Shown: piece by piece, positions 1-9,083 of the stretch
How positions within the stretch are numbered: the first letter of the stretch is position 1
Layout of the letters: the number at the start of each line of letters is the position of its first letter
Assembly (NCBI GenBank): GCA_023512135.1
Contig: JAIMAG010000009.1
Span: forward strand, 42,915-106,914
Direction of reading: 5' to 3'
Length of the DNA stretch: 64,000 nt
From: Terriglobia bacterium
GTDB taxonomy: Bacteria > Acidobacteriota > Terriglobia > Acidiferrales > UBA7541
Notes under the pieces: generated by a model
What the model saw: the letters and a program-made list of their open reading frames with translations, nothing else
Told to the model about the DNA's origin: nothing
Database searches by the model: none
Program-made: the position numbers and the translations under genes

Positions 1-1
1 T

Positions 2-157
2 CTCCAGGATGGCAAATACACGCATGCGCCGCTGCCTGACCCCAAGGCCGGCCCGCGCAAGCTCGACGTCCAAAAACTGTACAACCCGGAGCGGTTCCGC
101 CCGCACTATTCCGACAAGCTCGGCGCCCCGATGCTGCTCGCGCAGGTTGCGGGCTAA
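2..157 (+). CDS. C-terminal end of an unidentified protein (partial)
   Basis: The reading frame is open from the left edge of the window to a TAA at 155-157 and gives the last 51 residues of a protein. The stretch has coding character: a Pro/Lys/Asp-rich linker, then LYNPERFRPHYSDKLG and a hydrophobic tail. The overlapping frame beginning with ATG at 9 reads as Arg/Ser-rich shadow sequence and was discarded. The tail vaguely recalls the C-terminus of some phosphofructokinase-type sugar kinases, but that is memory only and not established. The start and all catalytic regions lie outside the window. Confidence 0.6.
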   Translation, partial: LQDGKYTHAPLPDPKAGPRKLDVQKLYNPERFRPHYSDKLGAPMLLAQVAG

Positions 158-274
158 AAACTACTGGGGTGCCCGGGTGTGTGAAAATCACCGTTGCATC
201 TCTGCTGGGGCAGAGATAGCATTGGTTCGCTTTTCGGGCCCTGAGTTTCCATCTCAACCGTAAAAGGGGGTAGG

Positions 275-1018
275 ATGCGCATCAAGTGTGTTGTGCTGAC
301 AGTCTTCGTGTGTCTTGTCGTGTTGTCGGCTTGCAGCCGGGCACCGGAACAAGCTGCGGTGGCCCCGGCCACGTCGCAGCCGCCTGCGGACGCAGATTTT
401 CATCTCACCGCCTCGTACATCGAGGCGTGCAGTTGCGATATGTTTTGTCCCTGCTACTTCAATCAGCACGCCAAGCAGCATGGCGACAAACACTTCTGTG
501 AATTCAACATGGGCATCAAGGTGGACAACGGTCAGTACAAAGACGTCAACCTCGACGGTGTGAAGGTTTGGCTGACCGGCGACCTGGGCGACGAATGGGC
601 CCATGGCAAGGCGAAGTGGCTCGTGGTCAATTTCGACCCTGCCGTCACCGAAGCGCAACGTGCCGCCATGACGGACATTCTGTTTCAGCTCTATCCCATG
701 GAATGGAACATCCTGGGCGTAGAGACCAAGCCGATTTCCTGGAACGTGGACAAAACGGCTGGCGTGGCCACGGCGCGGCTGGGCAACGGCGAAGGCGAGA
801 TCATCCTCGAGCGCTACGCAGGCGATGATCCCAGCAAAGACATTGCGATCGCCAATCTGAAATACTGGGCGGCGCAGTCGAACGACGGCTTCCTGATGTG
901 GAAGAACCGGCGGCATTATTACGCGGGCCACGGCAAAAAACTGGACTACAGCGGCACCAATGGCTTCCTGGTCACCATCCACTTCTACGGCAACGCAAAG
1001 GCGGCTGCTGCAGATTGA
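275..1018 (+). CDS. DUF1326-family lipoprotein
   Basis: A 247-residue exported protein. The first 19 residues form a lipoprotein signal peptide with a lipobox ending at Cys20 (LSAC), so it is probably anchored to a membrane on the periplasmic side. After a Pro/Ala linker comes the DUF1326 signature, a Cys-rich CSCDMFCPCYF motif near residues 53-63, followed by conserved acidic and aromatic positions. The cysteine pattern suggests metal or thiol chemistry, but no function is established for the family. GGGGGTAGG lies just upstream of the ATG. The gene stands alone and converges on the oxidoreductase gene that follows. Confidence 0.8.
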   Translation: MRIKCVVLTVFVCLVVLSACSRAPEQAAVAPATSQPPADADFHLTASYIEACSCDMFCPCYFNQHAKQHGDKHFCEFNMGIKVDNGQYKDVNLDGVKVWLTGDLGDEWAHGKAKWLVVNFDPAVTEAQRAAMTDILFQLYPMEWNILGVETKPISWNVDKTAGVATARLGNGEGEIILERYAGDDPSKDIAIANLKYWAAQSNDGFLMWKNRRHYYAGHGKKLDYSGTNGFLVTIHFYGNAKAAAAD

Positions 1019-1030
1019 TGGCCAGACCCA

Positions 1031-1077
1031 CCGGATTGGGGGGCACAGCCCGCTGCGCCCCCTGCAATCCCGACCGG
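1031..1077. terminator. Hairpin between two convergent genes, possible bidirectional terminator
   Basis: An imperfect inverted repeat fills the 63-base gap between a plus-strand and a minus-strand gene. An outer CCGG/CCGG pair encloses GATTG/CAATC and GGGGC/GCCCC arms with small bulges. There is no T-tract on either side. The position suits a terminator, but the call rests on structure alone. Confidence 0.3.
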
Positions 1078-1081
1078 CACG

Positions 1082-2245
1082 CTAGAATTCTTCGTCCTCG
1101 ATCGGCTTCAGACGGGCAATTTTCTGCCTGAGAGTGATCCCGCGCGAACGCGCCTCGGCCAGAATCGCGCGCACGACTCGCGCCGGCAGCGCTTCCGGCG
1201 GGTAGACGCCGGGCAGCTCCCGCGGCAGATGCTTGACGAACAGCGCAGCCATCTGCGCCGTCGCATAGGCGATGGGAGTTGTCAGCAGGCCCTTCAACCG
1301 AATCTGGTAAAGTGACGGAAAGCTGGCGTCCCACCGGATCCGCAACGGTTGCTCGCGTCGGACGCCTTCGACAATCACAGCGGCCGCGAACCGCGCGTTC
1401 TGCAGCTTGCCCTGGCGGATCAGCCGCGCCACCTGGCGGGGCGTGGGCGTTTGCGGAAAGCGCTTTCGGGTCATGCCGCGGGAAGAACTGAGCTTACCCT
1501 GCCGGTACCAGCGTCGCAGCCGTTCGATTTCGTTGCCGCCGATCTTCACGTCCAGGTTGCGCATGCGAATGAAGTGCGGCAGGGTGGCGACTTCGTCCTG
1601 AGCCGCCAGCACCACGCCCACCTCGCCGATCGGCGCCGGAAAACGGAATCGCTCCCGCTCGCTGAATCGTCGGGCCAGCCGGAAGCGTCCCTCGCGATAG
1701 ATCCGCGGCGGCGAGACCGCTTCGTCGAAAGAAACCTCAGCCGACCAGCTCGAAATCGGATCGTCTGCCTCGGTGCTTTCATAGAGCCGGATCTGCACCG
1801 TCTCGACTGCGTCCAGCAGGTCGGCGCTGCGTCGCACCAGCAGATTGGTCAGCCCGGGCGCAACCCCCGCGTTGATCAGGGCCACGCGATTTTTATCCGT
1901 GAATCGCCAGTGGTAGTTGAGCTGCTCGGCCCGGAACGGATGCCGGCCCAGGTGAGAAGCCATGTCCAGATAGTGCACGCGCAGCCGCAATGCAGCCCGC
2001 AAAATGATTTCGTTGAACACCGCCGGCGAAGCGTTCACCAGCAAATGGCAGCCCCGCCCGGCGCGCACCACGGCCCGCAGGTTCCGGGCATTGACCGGCA
2101 GAATTTCCAATGCGCGTTTTTTCGGGAAGAAACGGCGGGCGCGGTCGGGATCTTTGTCCCCGCACCAGACTTCATGGCCCTGGCGTTCGAGCAATTGAGC
2201 GAGCAGCGAGCCGGTAGCTCCGGCCCCGAGCACAAAAATGCGCAT
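1082..2245 (-). CDS. Saccharopine dehydrogenase-like NAD(P)-binding oxidoreductase
   Basis: A 387-residue protein opening with a Rossmann strand and the dinucleotide-binding loop GAGATGS at residues 7-13. An NAD(P)-binding domain occupies about residues 1-130. The AGVAPGLTNLL segment that follows is characteristic of the catalytic domain of the saccharopine dehydrogenase / carboxynorspermidine synthase superfamily. Length fits that superfamily. The substrate cannot be read from sequence, and the gene has no lysine or polyamine biosynthesis neighbours. It is transcribed alone and diverges from the moaA unit. Confidence 0.75.
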   Translation of the reverse strand: MRIFVLGAGATGSLLAQLLERQGHEVWCGDKDPDRARRFFPKKRALEILPVNARNLRAVVRAGRGCHLLVNASPAVFNEIILRAALRLRVHYLDMASHLGRHPFRAEQLNYHWRFTDKNRVALINAGVAPGLTNLLVRRSADLLDAVETVQIRLYESTEADDPISSWSAEVSFDEAVSPPRIYREGRFRLARRFSERERFRFPAPIGEVGVVLAAQDEVATLPHFIRMRNLDVKIGGNEIERLRRWYRQGKLSSSRGMTRKRFPQTPTPRQVARLIRQGKLQNARFAAAVIVEGVRREQPLRIRWDASFPSLYQIRLKGLLTTPIAYATAQMAALFVKHLPRELPGVYPPEALPARVVRAILAEARSRGITLRQKIARLKPIEDEEF

Positions 2246-2428
2246 CGGCCTGGCGGCGTGGAACTTGAGCCGACCGACACTCTACCACATCCTGGCGCAG
2301 GGCAGGCGGCTCCGGTGCTTTCCTGCCACGTGGTGCGGTTAGCGCTCCCTGCACGGCTACCCGCGGCGACGCCGCAGGCGCCCGGCGGGGATGCGGCAAG
2401 GCCGCGGGAGTCTGGCTGAAGACTCTGG

Positions 2429-2457
2429 TTGCAGCTTCCCCGCAGCCAGCATAGAAT
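2429..2457 (+). promoter_or_regulatory. Sigma70-type promoter for the moaA transcript
   Basis: TTGCAG at 2429-2434 and TAGAAT at 2452-2457 are separated by exactly 17 bases. Transcription would start near 2464, directly before the structured leader. The fit between predicted start and leader makes the pair more credible than either box alone. Confidence 0.55.
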
Positions 2458-2465
2458 AGCCGGGA

Positions 2466-2669
2466 GTTCTCCGACCCCCGGCGCCTACCGGAGAGAAAAC
2501 CCACGGGCCGGGGGCGACGTCCCGCCACCGCGGGACTGAGGGCTCGGGTGGAAACGCCTGCGCCTCCCGTTCACCCCGAACGAAGAACGGGGTGCGGCGG
2601 CTTCCCGAAAAGGGTTGCGCCGTGCTTGGAAAGGAGAAGCCTTCGCCCGGGTTCCGGCGCGAGGGTAGA
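2466..2669 (+). promoter_or_regulatory. Candidate Moco riboswitch aptamer in the moaA leader
   Basis: A roughly 200-base untranslated leader lies directly upstream of moaA and is rich in complementary segments. GCGCC at 2481-2485 can pair with GGCGC at 2656-2660, and ACCC at 2474-2477 with GGGT at 2663-2666, closing the whole element as a P1-like stem. Inside are CGCCTCCCG, an ACCCCG...CGGGGT hairpin, and the run GGAAAGGAGAAGCCTTCG followed by CCCGGGTTCCGGC. As I remember the Moco RNA motif (known upstream of moaA in several phyla), these are its conserved blocks. A terminator-like hairpin follows at once, as an expression platform would. No covariance search was possible, so the family call is by recognition. 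Confidence 0.62.
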
Positions 2670-2709
2670 GGCCCAAAATCCTGGCACGGTTTTGGGCCGC
2701 GTTGTTTTT
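2670..2709 (+). terminator. Intrinsic terminator hairpin of the moaA leader
   Basis: A perfect 9-bp stem pairs GGCCCAAAA at 2670-2678 with TTTTGGGCC at 2690-2698 across an 11-base loop. It is followed by GCG and the T-rich run TTGTTTTT at 2702-2709. It ends 37 bases before the moaA ATG, so it would act as an attenuator and not as the end of an upstream gene; the upstream gene points away. It adjoins the 3' side of the putative P1 stem, which is compatible with ligand-controlled switching. Confidence 0.7.
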
Positions 2710-2746
2710 GGGCCCTGATCGGAGCGCTGGACCAGCGCCACTGCGC

Positions 2747-3727
2747 ATGACCCTGCAGGACAAATTCGGCCGTCAGATCACCGACCTCCGCGTGTCGGTC
2801 ACCGACCGCTGCAACTTTCGCTGCGTCTACTGTCGCTCCGCAGACCCGGAAAATCATCTCCCCAACGGCGACTTGCTCACCTGGGACGAACTCGAGCGCC
2901 TGGTGCGCATCCTGGTGGGACTGGGCATCCGCAAGGTGCGGGTGACCGGGGGCGAACCGCTGGCTCGGCCGGGCATCGAGGAGTTCGTCGCCCGGCTGGC
3001 CCGGCTGGGCCTCCGCGACCTCTCGATGACCACGAACGGCCTGGCCTTGGCCGGTTGCTGCGACCGGCTCGTTCGAGCCGGGCTGCACCGCGTCAACATC
3101 AGCCTGGATTCGCTCGACCCTGGCAAGTTCGAGCGCATCACCCGCACCCGTGCTCTGCCGCAGGTTCTCGAAGGCATCCGCGCCGCGCAGGCTTCGCCGC
3201 TGCGCCCGGTCAAGGTGAACGCAGTGCTGGTTCGCGGGTTGAACGACGACGAGGTCGAAAATTTTGCGGAATTCGCCCGCGTCCACGACCTGGTGATGCG
3301 TTTCATCGAGTTCATGCCGCTCGATGCCGACCGGCACTGGACGCGGAATCTGGTGGTTCCGGCCGCTGAAGTCAAGCGCCGCATCGAGGCCCGCTGGCCG
3401 CTGGTGCCTCTGCCCCACGAGCCCAGCGAAACCGCGCGCAAGTTCCGCTTCGCCGACGGTCGCGGCGAAATCGGCCTGATTGCTCCGGTCTCCCAGCCCT
3501 TCTGCGGTTTCTGCTCCCGCATCCGCATCACCGCCGATGGAAAGCTCCGCACCTGTTTGTTCAGCCAAGAAGACCACGACCTGCGACACCTGCTCCGCAA
3601 CGGTGCTTCCGACGAGCAAATTGTCGCGGAAATCCGCAGCCGTGTACTGGAAAAGGAAGAAGGCCACCGCATCAACGAGCCCGACTTCGTTCCGCCCGCC
3701 CGGACGATGGTCTTCATCGGGGGATGA
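2747..3727 (+). CDS. moaA: GTP 3',8-cyclase MoaA
   Basis: Radical SAM enzyme that converts GTP to 3',8-cH2GTP, the first step of molybdenum cofactor biosynthesis. The 326-residue protein has the N-terminal 4Fe-4S motif Cys22-x3-Cys26-x2-Cys29 (CNFRCVYC). It also has the second, substrate-binding cluster motif Cys253-x2-Cys256-x13-Cys270 and ends in the Gly-Gly tail typical of MoaA. The ATG at 2747 is chosen because family similarity starts right there; an in-frame TTG at 2702 lies inside the terminator T-tract. No other Moco gene is in the window. The leader with a putative Moco riboswitch and terminator suggests feedback control by the end product. Confidence 0.96.
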   Translation: MTLQDKFGRQITDLRVSVTDRCNFRCVYCRSADPENHLPNGDLLTWDELERLVRILVGLGIRKVRVTGGEPLARPGIEEFVARLARLGLRDLSMTTNGLALAGCCDRLVRAGLHRVNISLDSLDPGKFERITRTRALPQVLEGIRAAQASPLRPVKVNAVLVRGLNDDEVENFAEFARVHDLVMRFIEFMPLDADRHWTRNLVVPAAEVKRRIEARWPLVPLPHEPSETARKFRFADGRGEIGLIAPVSQPFCGFCSRIRITADGKLRTCLFSQEDHDLRHLLRNGASDEQIVAEIRSRVLEKEEGHRINEPDFVPPARTMVFIGG

Positions 3728-3791
3728 GCCGAGACTGGATTCTGAAGCCCGGAAAAGGGAAAATAGAAAGGCAGGCAAAGACTGCTGGATC

Positions 3792-4952
3792 ATGACGGCA
3801 CGGGTCAGCATCGAGAACGCGGCAGCCACCGCGCGCCAGCCGGAAACGATTCGCGTTCCGGAGATCGAACCGGGCGTCGGCTGTGATTTTGATTCCTATC
3901 TTCTCGTGCCGGATACCTCGCTCGACGACCGCATCGGCCGCGCCGTGGCCCGGCTGGGTCGGGACGTCGTCATTCTCGGACACCACTACCAGCGCGACGA
4001 AGTGATCCGCTGGGCGCACTTCCGCGGCGACTCGCTCCGGCTGAGCCAGCAGGCGGCGGCCGCCGACGCACGCTACATTGTGTTTTGCGGCGTTCACTTC
4101 ATGGCCGAAAGTGCCGATATTCTTCGCCGGCCTCATCAGACCGTCATCCTGCCCGACCTGAACGCCGGCTGCTCGATGGCCGATATGGCCAGCATCGAAC
4201 AGGTGGAGACCTGCTGGGCCGAGCTGGAGTCGGTCGGCGGGCTGCGCGTGGTGCCGGTCACCTACATGAACTCCAGCGCGGCCATCAAGGGCTTTACCGG
4301 CCGGCACGGGGGTGCCGTCTGCACCAGCTCGAACGCCGCTGCGGTGCTCCAGTGGGCTTTCCAGCGCGGCGACCGTGTTCTGTTCCTCCCCGATGAGCAT
4401 CTCGGCCGCAACACCGCCTATCGCATGGGCATCCCGCTTGACCGCATGGTCATCTGGGATCCCTTTCTGCCCCTGGGCGGGAACACGCCGCAGGCGTTGC
4501 GGGCAGCGCAGATGATTCTGTGGAAAGGGTATTGCTCGGTGCACCAGCGCTTCCGCCCCGAGCACGTCGATCGCGCTCGCGCCGCCGACCCGCAGGTACG
4601 CGTCATCGTCCACCCGGAATGCCGCTGGGAGGTGGTCCAGAAGGCTGATTGTGTCGGCTCGACCGAGCAGATCATTCGTACGATCGTGGCTGCGGAACCG
4701 GGCTCTCACTGGGCGGTGGGCACGGAGATTCACCTGGTGAATCGCCTGGGCAAGGAACTGGCCGATCGGCGCGTGCAGTCCCTGGATCCGAACGTCTGCG
4801 TCTGCACCACGATGTTTCGCATTGCACCCCAGCATCTGCTCTGGGTACTCGAGAATTTGGTCGAGGGCCGGGTGGTGAATCCGATTGTCGTGGATGAGGA
4901 AACAAAATCCTACGCTCGCTTGGCCCTGGAACGCATGCTGGCATTGTGCTGA
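3792..4952 (+). CDS. nadA: Quinolinate synthase NadA
   Basis: Condenses iminoaspartate with dihydroxyacetone phosphate to quinolinate in de novo NAD synthesis. The 386-residue product carries the family segments VVILGHHYQRDEV and VFCGVHFMAESADIL. It has the three expected 4Fe-4S ligand regions: Cys in GCSMAD, Cys in HPEC, and a Cys in the VCVCTTM region near the C-terminus. The ATG at 3792 precedes a short variable N-terminus; an upstream in-frame extension would overlap moaA and has no family similarity. The gap to moaA is 64 bases, so co-transcription is likely. nadB and nadC are not in the window. Confidence 0.95.
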   Translation: MTARVSIENAAATARQPETIRVPEIEPGVGCDFDSYLLVPDTSLDDRIGRAVARLGRDVVILGHHYQRDEVIRWAHFRGDSLRLSQQAAAADARYIVFCGVHFMAESADILRRPHQTVILPDLNAGCSMADMASIEQVETCWAELESVGGLRVVPVTYMNSSAAIKGFTGRHGGAVCTSSNAAAVLQWAFQRGDRVLFLPDEHLGRNTAYRMGIPLDRMVIWDPFLPLGGNTPQALRAAQMILWKGYCSVHQRFRPEHVDRARAADPQVRVIVHPECRWEVVQKADCVGSTEQIIRTIVAAEPGSHWAVGTEIHLVNRLGKELADRRVQSLDPNVCVCTTMFRIAPQHLLWVLENLVEGRVVNPIVVDEETKSYARLALERMLALC

Positions 4953-4958
4953 ACAACC

Positions 4959-5423
4959 ATGGGGGACGAAGAGCGCGAATTCAGCAAGCTGTTTTCTTTG
5001 AAAGAGGCGGAGCGCGTGCGCGCTCAGGTTGAGCCGGTGCTCATCGAGGCCATGGAGCTTCGCCGTCACATGCAGGAAGTTGCCGGGCAGCTTGCTGAGA
5101 TTGTCAGTCGCATCCAGTTGCTCGGCGGCACACTGATTCCGCTCGAGCGCGCCGCCAGTCTGCGTCACGAGCACAACCGCATCGCCGAGCAGCTCCGGAA
5201 GAAACTCGAGCAGATCCACGCCACTGGCTGCCTGGTCAAAGACCTGGAGATGGGCTTGCTCGATTTTCCCTCCGTGCTCAACAACGAAGAAGTCTTCCTC
5301 TGCTGGCGGCTGGGCGAAGACCGCATCCGGTTCTGGCACCGGCTCGACGAAGGCTACGCCGGCCGCAAGCCGCTCGAACCTTCCGCACCGGGCTCGACCG
5401 GTCCGGAGCCGCCGGTGAACTAG
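4959..5423 (+). CDS. DUF2203-domain protein
   Basis: A 154-residue, mostly helical soluble protein. Its N-terminal two thirds look like a helical hairpin rich in Glu/Arg heptads. It ends with the DUF2203 signature block: [20 protein letters not shown], then a Glu, and [13 protein letters not shown]. The family is common in Acidobacteriota and other non-enteric phyla, and I know no function for it. It starts six bases after the nadA stop, so translational coupling is likely. Confidence 0.8.
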   Translation: MGDEEREFSKLFSLKEAERVRAQVEPVLIEAMELRRHMQEVAGQLAEIVSRIQLLGGTLIPLERAASLRHEHNRIAEQLRKKLEQIHATGCLVKDLEMGLLDFPSVLNNEEVFLCWRLGEDRIRFWHRLDEGYAGRKPLEPSAPGSTGPEPPVN

Positions 5424-5505
5424 CCCCGCTGCAGCCTGCGCTCCGTGCTGGCGGGTTGGGTGCCCGCCGGGGCAGGACCCGTACATTCCATTTTTGAGGT
5501 TGCGC

Positions 5506-7617
5506 ATGACCGCACAACACGGAAACCGTCTCCAGCACGCGGCCAGCCCGTATCTCCGCTCCGCCGCGCACCAACCGGTGGACTGGTACGAATGGGGCGA
5601 AGAAGCTTTTGCCCGCGCCCGCGCCGAAGACAAACCCATTCTGCTCGACATCGGTGCCGTCTGGTGCCACTGGTGCCACGTCATGGATCGCGAAAGCTAC
5701 GAAAACCCGGAAATCGCCGAGCTGATCAATCGCCACTTCATTCCCGTCAAGGTGGACCGCGACGAGCGCCCCGACGTGGATGCCCGCTACCAGACGACCG
5801 TCAGCGCCATCTCGGGCCAGGGCGGCTGGCCGCTGACGGCCTTCCTCACTCCCGAGGGGATGCCGTTCTACGGGGGTACCTACTTTCCTCCGGAAGATGC
5901 CATGGGTCGGCCGGGCTTCAAGCGCATCCTCGCTGTCGTGGCGGAAGCTTTTCGTTCCCGCCGTGCTGATGTGGATCGCTCGGCTCGGGCGCTGGCAGAG
6001 GCCGTAGCGCAGGCAGAGGGGTTCAGGGAGGCCCGCGGCCACTTCGAACCCGAACTGGTGGATCGCCTGACCGACAACATTCTACGCCGGTTTGACTTCC
6101 GCTACGGCGGTTTCGGTCAGGCTCCGAAATTTCCTCATCCGGCCGCTGTGGACCTGCTGCTGGAACGCTATCAGGCCACCCGCGAGTCGTCGCTGCTCAC
6201 CGCGGCTGAGACCACGCTCGAGCAGATGGCTCGCGGCGGCATCTATGACCAGCTCGCCGGCGGCTTCCACCGCTACTCGGTGGACGAACGCTGGCGCGTT
6301 CCCCATTTCGAGAAAATGTCCTATGACAACTCGGAGCTGCTGAAAAACTATCTGCACGGATTTCAGGTCACCGGCAAGCCGCTGTTCCGCGAGGTGGCCG
6401 AAGGCATCCTCGCTTGGGTGGACGAAACACTCAGCGATCGCGCCCGCGGCGGCTTCTATGCCAGTCAGGACGCCGACTATTCCCTGCAGGACGACGGCGA
6501 TTACTTCACCTGGACGCGCGCGGAACTGCGCGCGGTCCTCTCGGAGGAAGAAGCCCAGATTTTCGAGCGTATCTACGATGTGAACGACATCGGCGAAATG
6601 CACCACAACCCGGCCAAGAACGTGCTCTGGCTCGCCCGCCAGCCCGAAGAGGTGGCTCGGGAACTTGGCCGCGATGTCGCCGAAGTTCGCCTGCTCGCCG
6701 CCCGCGCCCGCGGCAAGCTGCTGGCCGCACGACGCCAGCGTCCCACCCCGCGCGTGGATACCACGCTGTACACGGCCTGGAACGCCATGTTCATCTCTGC
6801 GTATCTGGAAGCCGCGCGCGTGCTCGGCCGCGAAGATTGTCGCGCATTCGCCCTGCAGTCCCTCGAGCGCCTGGTTCAGCAAGCCTGGGTCGAAGGACAG
6901 GGCTTCGTCCACCGTTTTTCTGCCGCCCCGTTGCCGGGCCTGCTCGATGACCAGGTCTTTTCCATCCTCGCTCTGCTGGATGCCTATGAGAGTACGCTCG
7001 ACCGCCGCTGGTTTGCGCTCGCCGAACGCGCGATGCGCCTCACCATCGAAAAATTCGGCGATGCCGAAGCCGGCGGATTCTTCGACCGCGCCCAGGATGC
7101 TCCGCTCCTCGGCGGGCTCGACGTTCGCCGCAAACCGCTGCAGGATGCGCCGACCCCGAGCGCGAATGCGGCTGCGGCCGTTGCACTGTGTCGGCTGTAC
7201 GCGCTGACCGGAGACCCGTTCTTCCACGAACAGGCGCGCCGTACCCTGGAAGCGTTTGCCGGAGTGGTCGTGGAGTACGGATTGTTTGCGGCCAGCTACG
7301 GGCTCGCGGCGGCGCTTTTTGTCCGTCATCCGCTGCAGGTGGTCATCACGGGCCTACCGGACGACCCGCAGGCGGCGCGGCTAGAATCGGCGGCAAACAG
7401 CGTGTACCGCTTCGGCAAAGCCGTGCTGCGCGTCACCCCCGAACGGCTCGCCGCGGATGCGCTGGCGCCGGCGCTCCGGCAGACGATTCCTCATTTGCGC
7501 GCCGACGTGCCCCAGGCGCTCGTCTGCGTGGAGACCCGTTGTCATCCGCCGGTCACCGAGCCCGACCGGCTGGTCGCGCTGCTCACTGAAGTGGCTTCCA
7601 CCCGCGCTGCCGGTTGA
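5506..7617 (+). CDS. Thioredoxin-fold YyaL/DUF255 protein
   Basis: A 703-residue protein of the YyaL/spermatogenesis-associated-protein-20 family. Its N-terminal domain is a thioredoxin fold with the diagnostic [20 protein letters not shown] segment, a CxxC pair near residues 50-53. About 500 residues of (alpha/alpha) barrel similar to GlcNAc-2-epimerase/cellulase folds follow. Length and order of domains match the family. The biochemical role is not settled. ATG at 5506 has GAGG six bases upstream, which favours it over the in-frame TTG at 5494. It probably belongs to the transcript starting at moaA. Confidence 0.88.
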   Translation: MTAQHGNRLQHAASPYLRSAAHQPVDWYEWGEEAFARARAEDKPILLDIGAVWCHWCHVMDRESYENPEIAELINRHFIPVKVDRDERPDVDARYQTTVSAISGQGGWPLTAFLTPEGMPFYGGTYFPPEDAMGRPGFKRILAVVAEAFRSRRADVDRSARALAEAVAQAEGFREARGHFEPELVDRLTDNILRRFDFRYGGFGQAPKFPHPAAVDLLLERYQATRESSLLTAAETTLEQMARGGIYDQLAGGFHRYSVDERWRVPHFEKMSYDNSELLKNYLHGFQVTGKPLFREVAEGILAWVDETLSDRARGGFYASQDADYSLQDDGDYFTWTRAELRAVLSEEEAQIFERIYDVNDIGEMHHNPAKNVLWLARQPEEVARELGRDVAEVRLLAARARGKLLAARRQRPTPRVDTTLYTAWNAMFISAYLEAARVLGREDCRAFALQSLERLVQQAWVEGQGFVHRFSAAPLPGLLDDQVFSILALLDAYESTLDRRWFALAERAMRLTIEKFGDAEAGGFFDRAQDAPLLGGLDVRRKPLQDAPTPSANAAAAVALCRLYALTGDPFFHEQARRTLEAFAGVVVEYGLFAASYGLAAALFVRHPLQVVITGLPDDPQAARLESAANSVYRFGKAVLRVTPERLAADALAPALRQTIPHLRADVPQALVCVETRCHPPVTEPDRLVALLTEVASTRAAG

Positions 7618-7718
7618 GAACCTTCCCCGGTCTGTACGATTTGCCCGGCAGCGGCTGCCGATTTACACTGGTAGCGGCGCGGGCACGCCGAATTTTTTTG
7701 CTGGCAAGGAGCATTCGT

Positions 7719-9011
7719 TTGGATTTCTTCTGGGTGGTTCTCGCGCGCACGGTTTTCTTCGGAACGCTTCTCGCGCTGCTGTACTTTTCGCAGCGGTTCT
7801 GGTTCCGGAGCGTTTGGCGGCTGTTGGCGCGGGTTCGGCACCCTGGGCTGCGGCGGCTGCTGCGCGCGGCCGCGCTCGCGGCTGCCGTGCTGGTCGTTGT
7901 ACTGGTGCTGGCGTGGATGCTGGGCATGCGTGGCGTGCTGTTCCCGCGCAGCACCTACGCTCTGCTGGGGATGTGGCTTTCCAGCGCACTGTTCGCGTGG
8001 CTGGCGGTGAAACTGGTGCACGGCCTGGAATGGACCTGGCACCGGCTCGTCGCGCTGGGACAGCGATGGTCGCCGGTTGAGCTGGCCGACCCGGGCCGGC
8101 GCTACTTTTTTCAAACGGCTGCCTTTCTGGCCGGGGCCACGCCGTTTGTCGGCGCGTTATATGGTTTTGCCGCCGAGCGACTGCGCTATCGCATCGAGCG
8201 CGTCGATGTGCCGATTCCGGAGCTGCCCGAGGCGCTCGATGGCTTCCGCATTCTCCAGTTGAGCGACATTCACATCGGCACCTATCTGCCAGCCGAGCAG
8301 CTCCGTCGCGCTGTCGCGATGGCCAATGAACTTGAGCCCCATCTGGCCGTCGTCACCGGCGATTTCCTCACCAGTGCCGCCGACCCGCTGGAAGACTGCA
8401 TCGCCGAGTTGGCTGCCCTGCGGGCCCCGCTTGGCCTGTGGGGCTGCAACGGCAATCATGAAATTTATGCTCGGGCCGAAGACCGCGCCACGGCATTGTT
8501 TGCCCGGGTCGGCGGTCGCATTCTCCGCCAGGAAAGCGCCGAGCTCGTCTGGCGCGGGCTGCCACTGAATCTGATCGGTGTGGATTATCAGCGGACCCGT
8601 CCGCCGCTCGGTCACTGGCCGCCCATGCTGGCGGGCGTGGAACGTTTGGTGCACCCCGCGCGGTTCAACATCTTGCTTTCGCACAACCCGAACGCCTTCC
8701 CGCGCGCCGCCGAGCTGGGCATCGAACTGACACTGGCCGGACACACCCACGGCGGTCAGGTGCAGGTGGAAATTCTCGACAGCCGCATCAGCCCGGCACG
8801 ATTCATCACCGAATTCATTGCCGGTCTTTACCAGCGACCGCTGCCCTCCGGTACGTCCGCAGTCGGTGCCGCGGCGGCTTTGCCCGGTGAAGGGGCTCCG
8901 CGTCGCCTGGCTTCGTTGTATGTGAATCGCGGACTGGGCACGGTGGGCGCTCCGGTGCGCCTGGGGGTTCCGCCCGAAATCACCCTGCTGGTGCTGCGTC
9001 GCGCCGGCTGA
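7719..9011 (+). CDS. Membrane-anchored metallophosphoesterase
   Basis: A 430-residue protein with four hydrophobic segments in its first 150 residues, then a calcineurin-like phosphoesterase domain. The metal-binding motifs are in order: LSDIHIG near 182, VTGDF, GNHE near 247, LSHNP, and AGHTHGGQ near 341. This is the YkuE/YaeI-like branch; substrates could be lipid or nucleotide phosphates. The TTG at 7719 is preferred because AAGGAG lies seven bases upstream. An upstream TTG at 7614 overlaps the preceding stop and adds a non-conserved N-terminus. The DxH, GD, GNHE and GHTH residues are all present, so the enzyme is probably active. Confidence 0.87.
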   Translation: MDFFWVVLARTVFFGTLLALLYFSQRFWFRSVWRLLARVRHPGLRRLLRAAALAAAVLVVVLVLAWMLGMRGVLFPRSTYALLGMWLSSALFAWLAVKLVHGLEWTWHRLVALGQRWSPVELADPGRRYFFQTAAFLAGATPFVGALYGFAAERLRYRIERVDVPIPELPEALDGFRILQLSDIHIGTYLPAEQLRRAVAMANELEPHLAVVTGDFLTSAADPLEDCIAELAALRAPLGLWGCNGNHEIYARAEDRATALFARVGGRILRQESAELVWRGLPLNLIGVDYQRTRPPLGHWPPMLAGVERLVHPARFNILLSHNPNAFPRAAELGIELTLAGHTHGGQVQVEILDSRISPARFITEFIAGLYQRPLPSGTSAVGAAAALPGEGAPRRLASLYVNRGLGTVGAPVRLGVPPEITLLVLRRAG

Positions 9012-9083
9012 CGCGCGGCGATCACTCGCGATGGCTTGAGGCCGCCTGCTGGGCCTGCGGAAGGTTTGTCAGTGGCTGGGGCC

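Noticed and set aside
9..263. Plus-strand frame from ATG at 9
   Set aside because: It reads as Arg/Ser-rich shadow; the frame ending at 157 is the real coding frame, and it runs in from outside.
3714..5684. Long minus-strand open frame across nadA and neighbours
   Set aside because: GC-rich antisense shadow: it covers several clearly coding plus-strand genes, and its own sequence has no family features.
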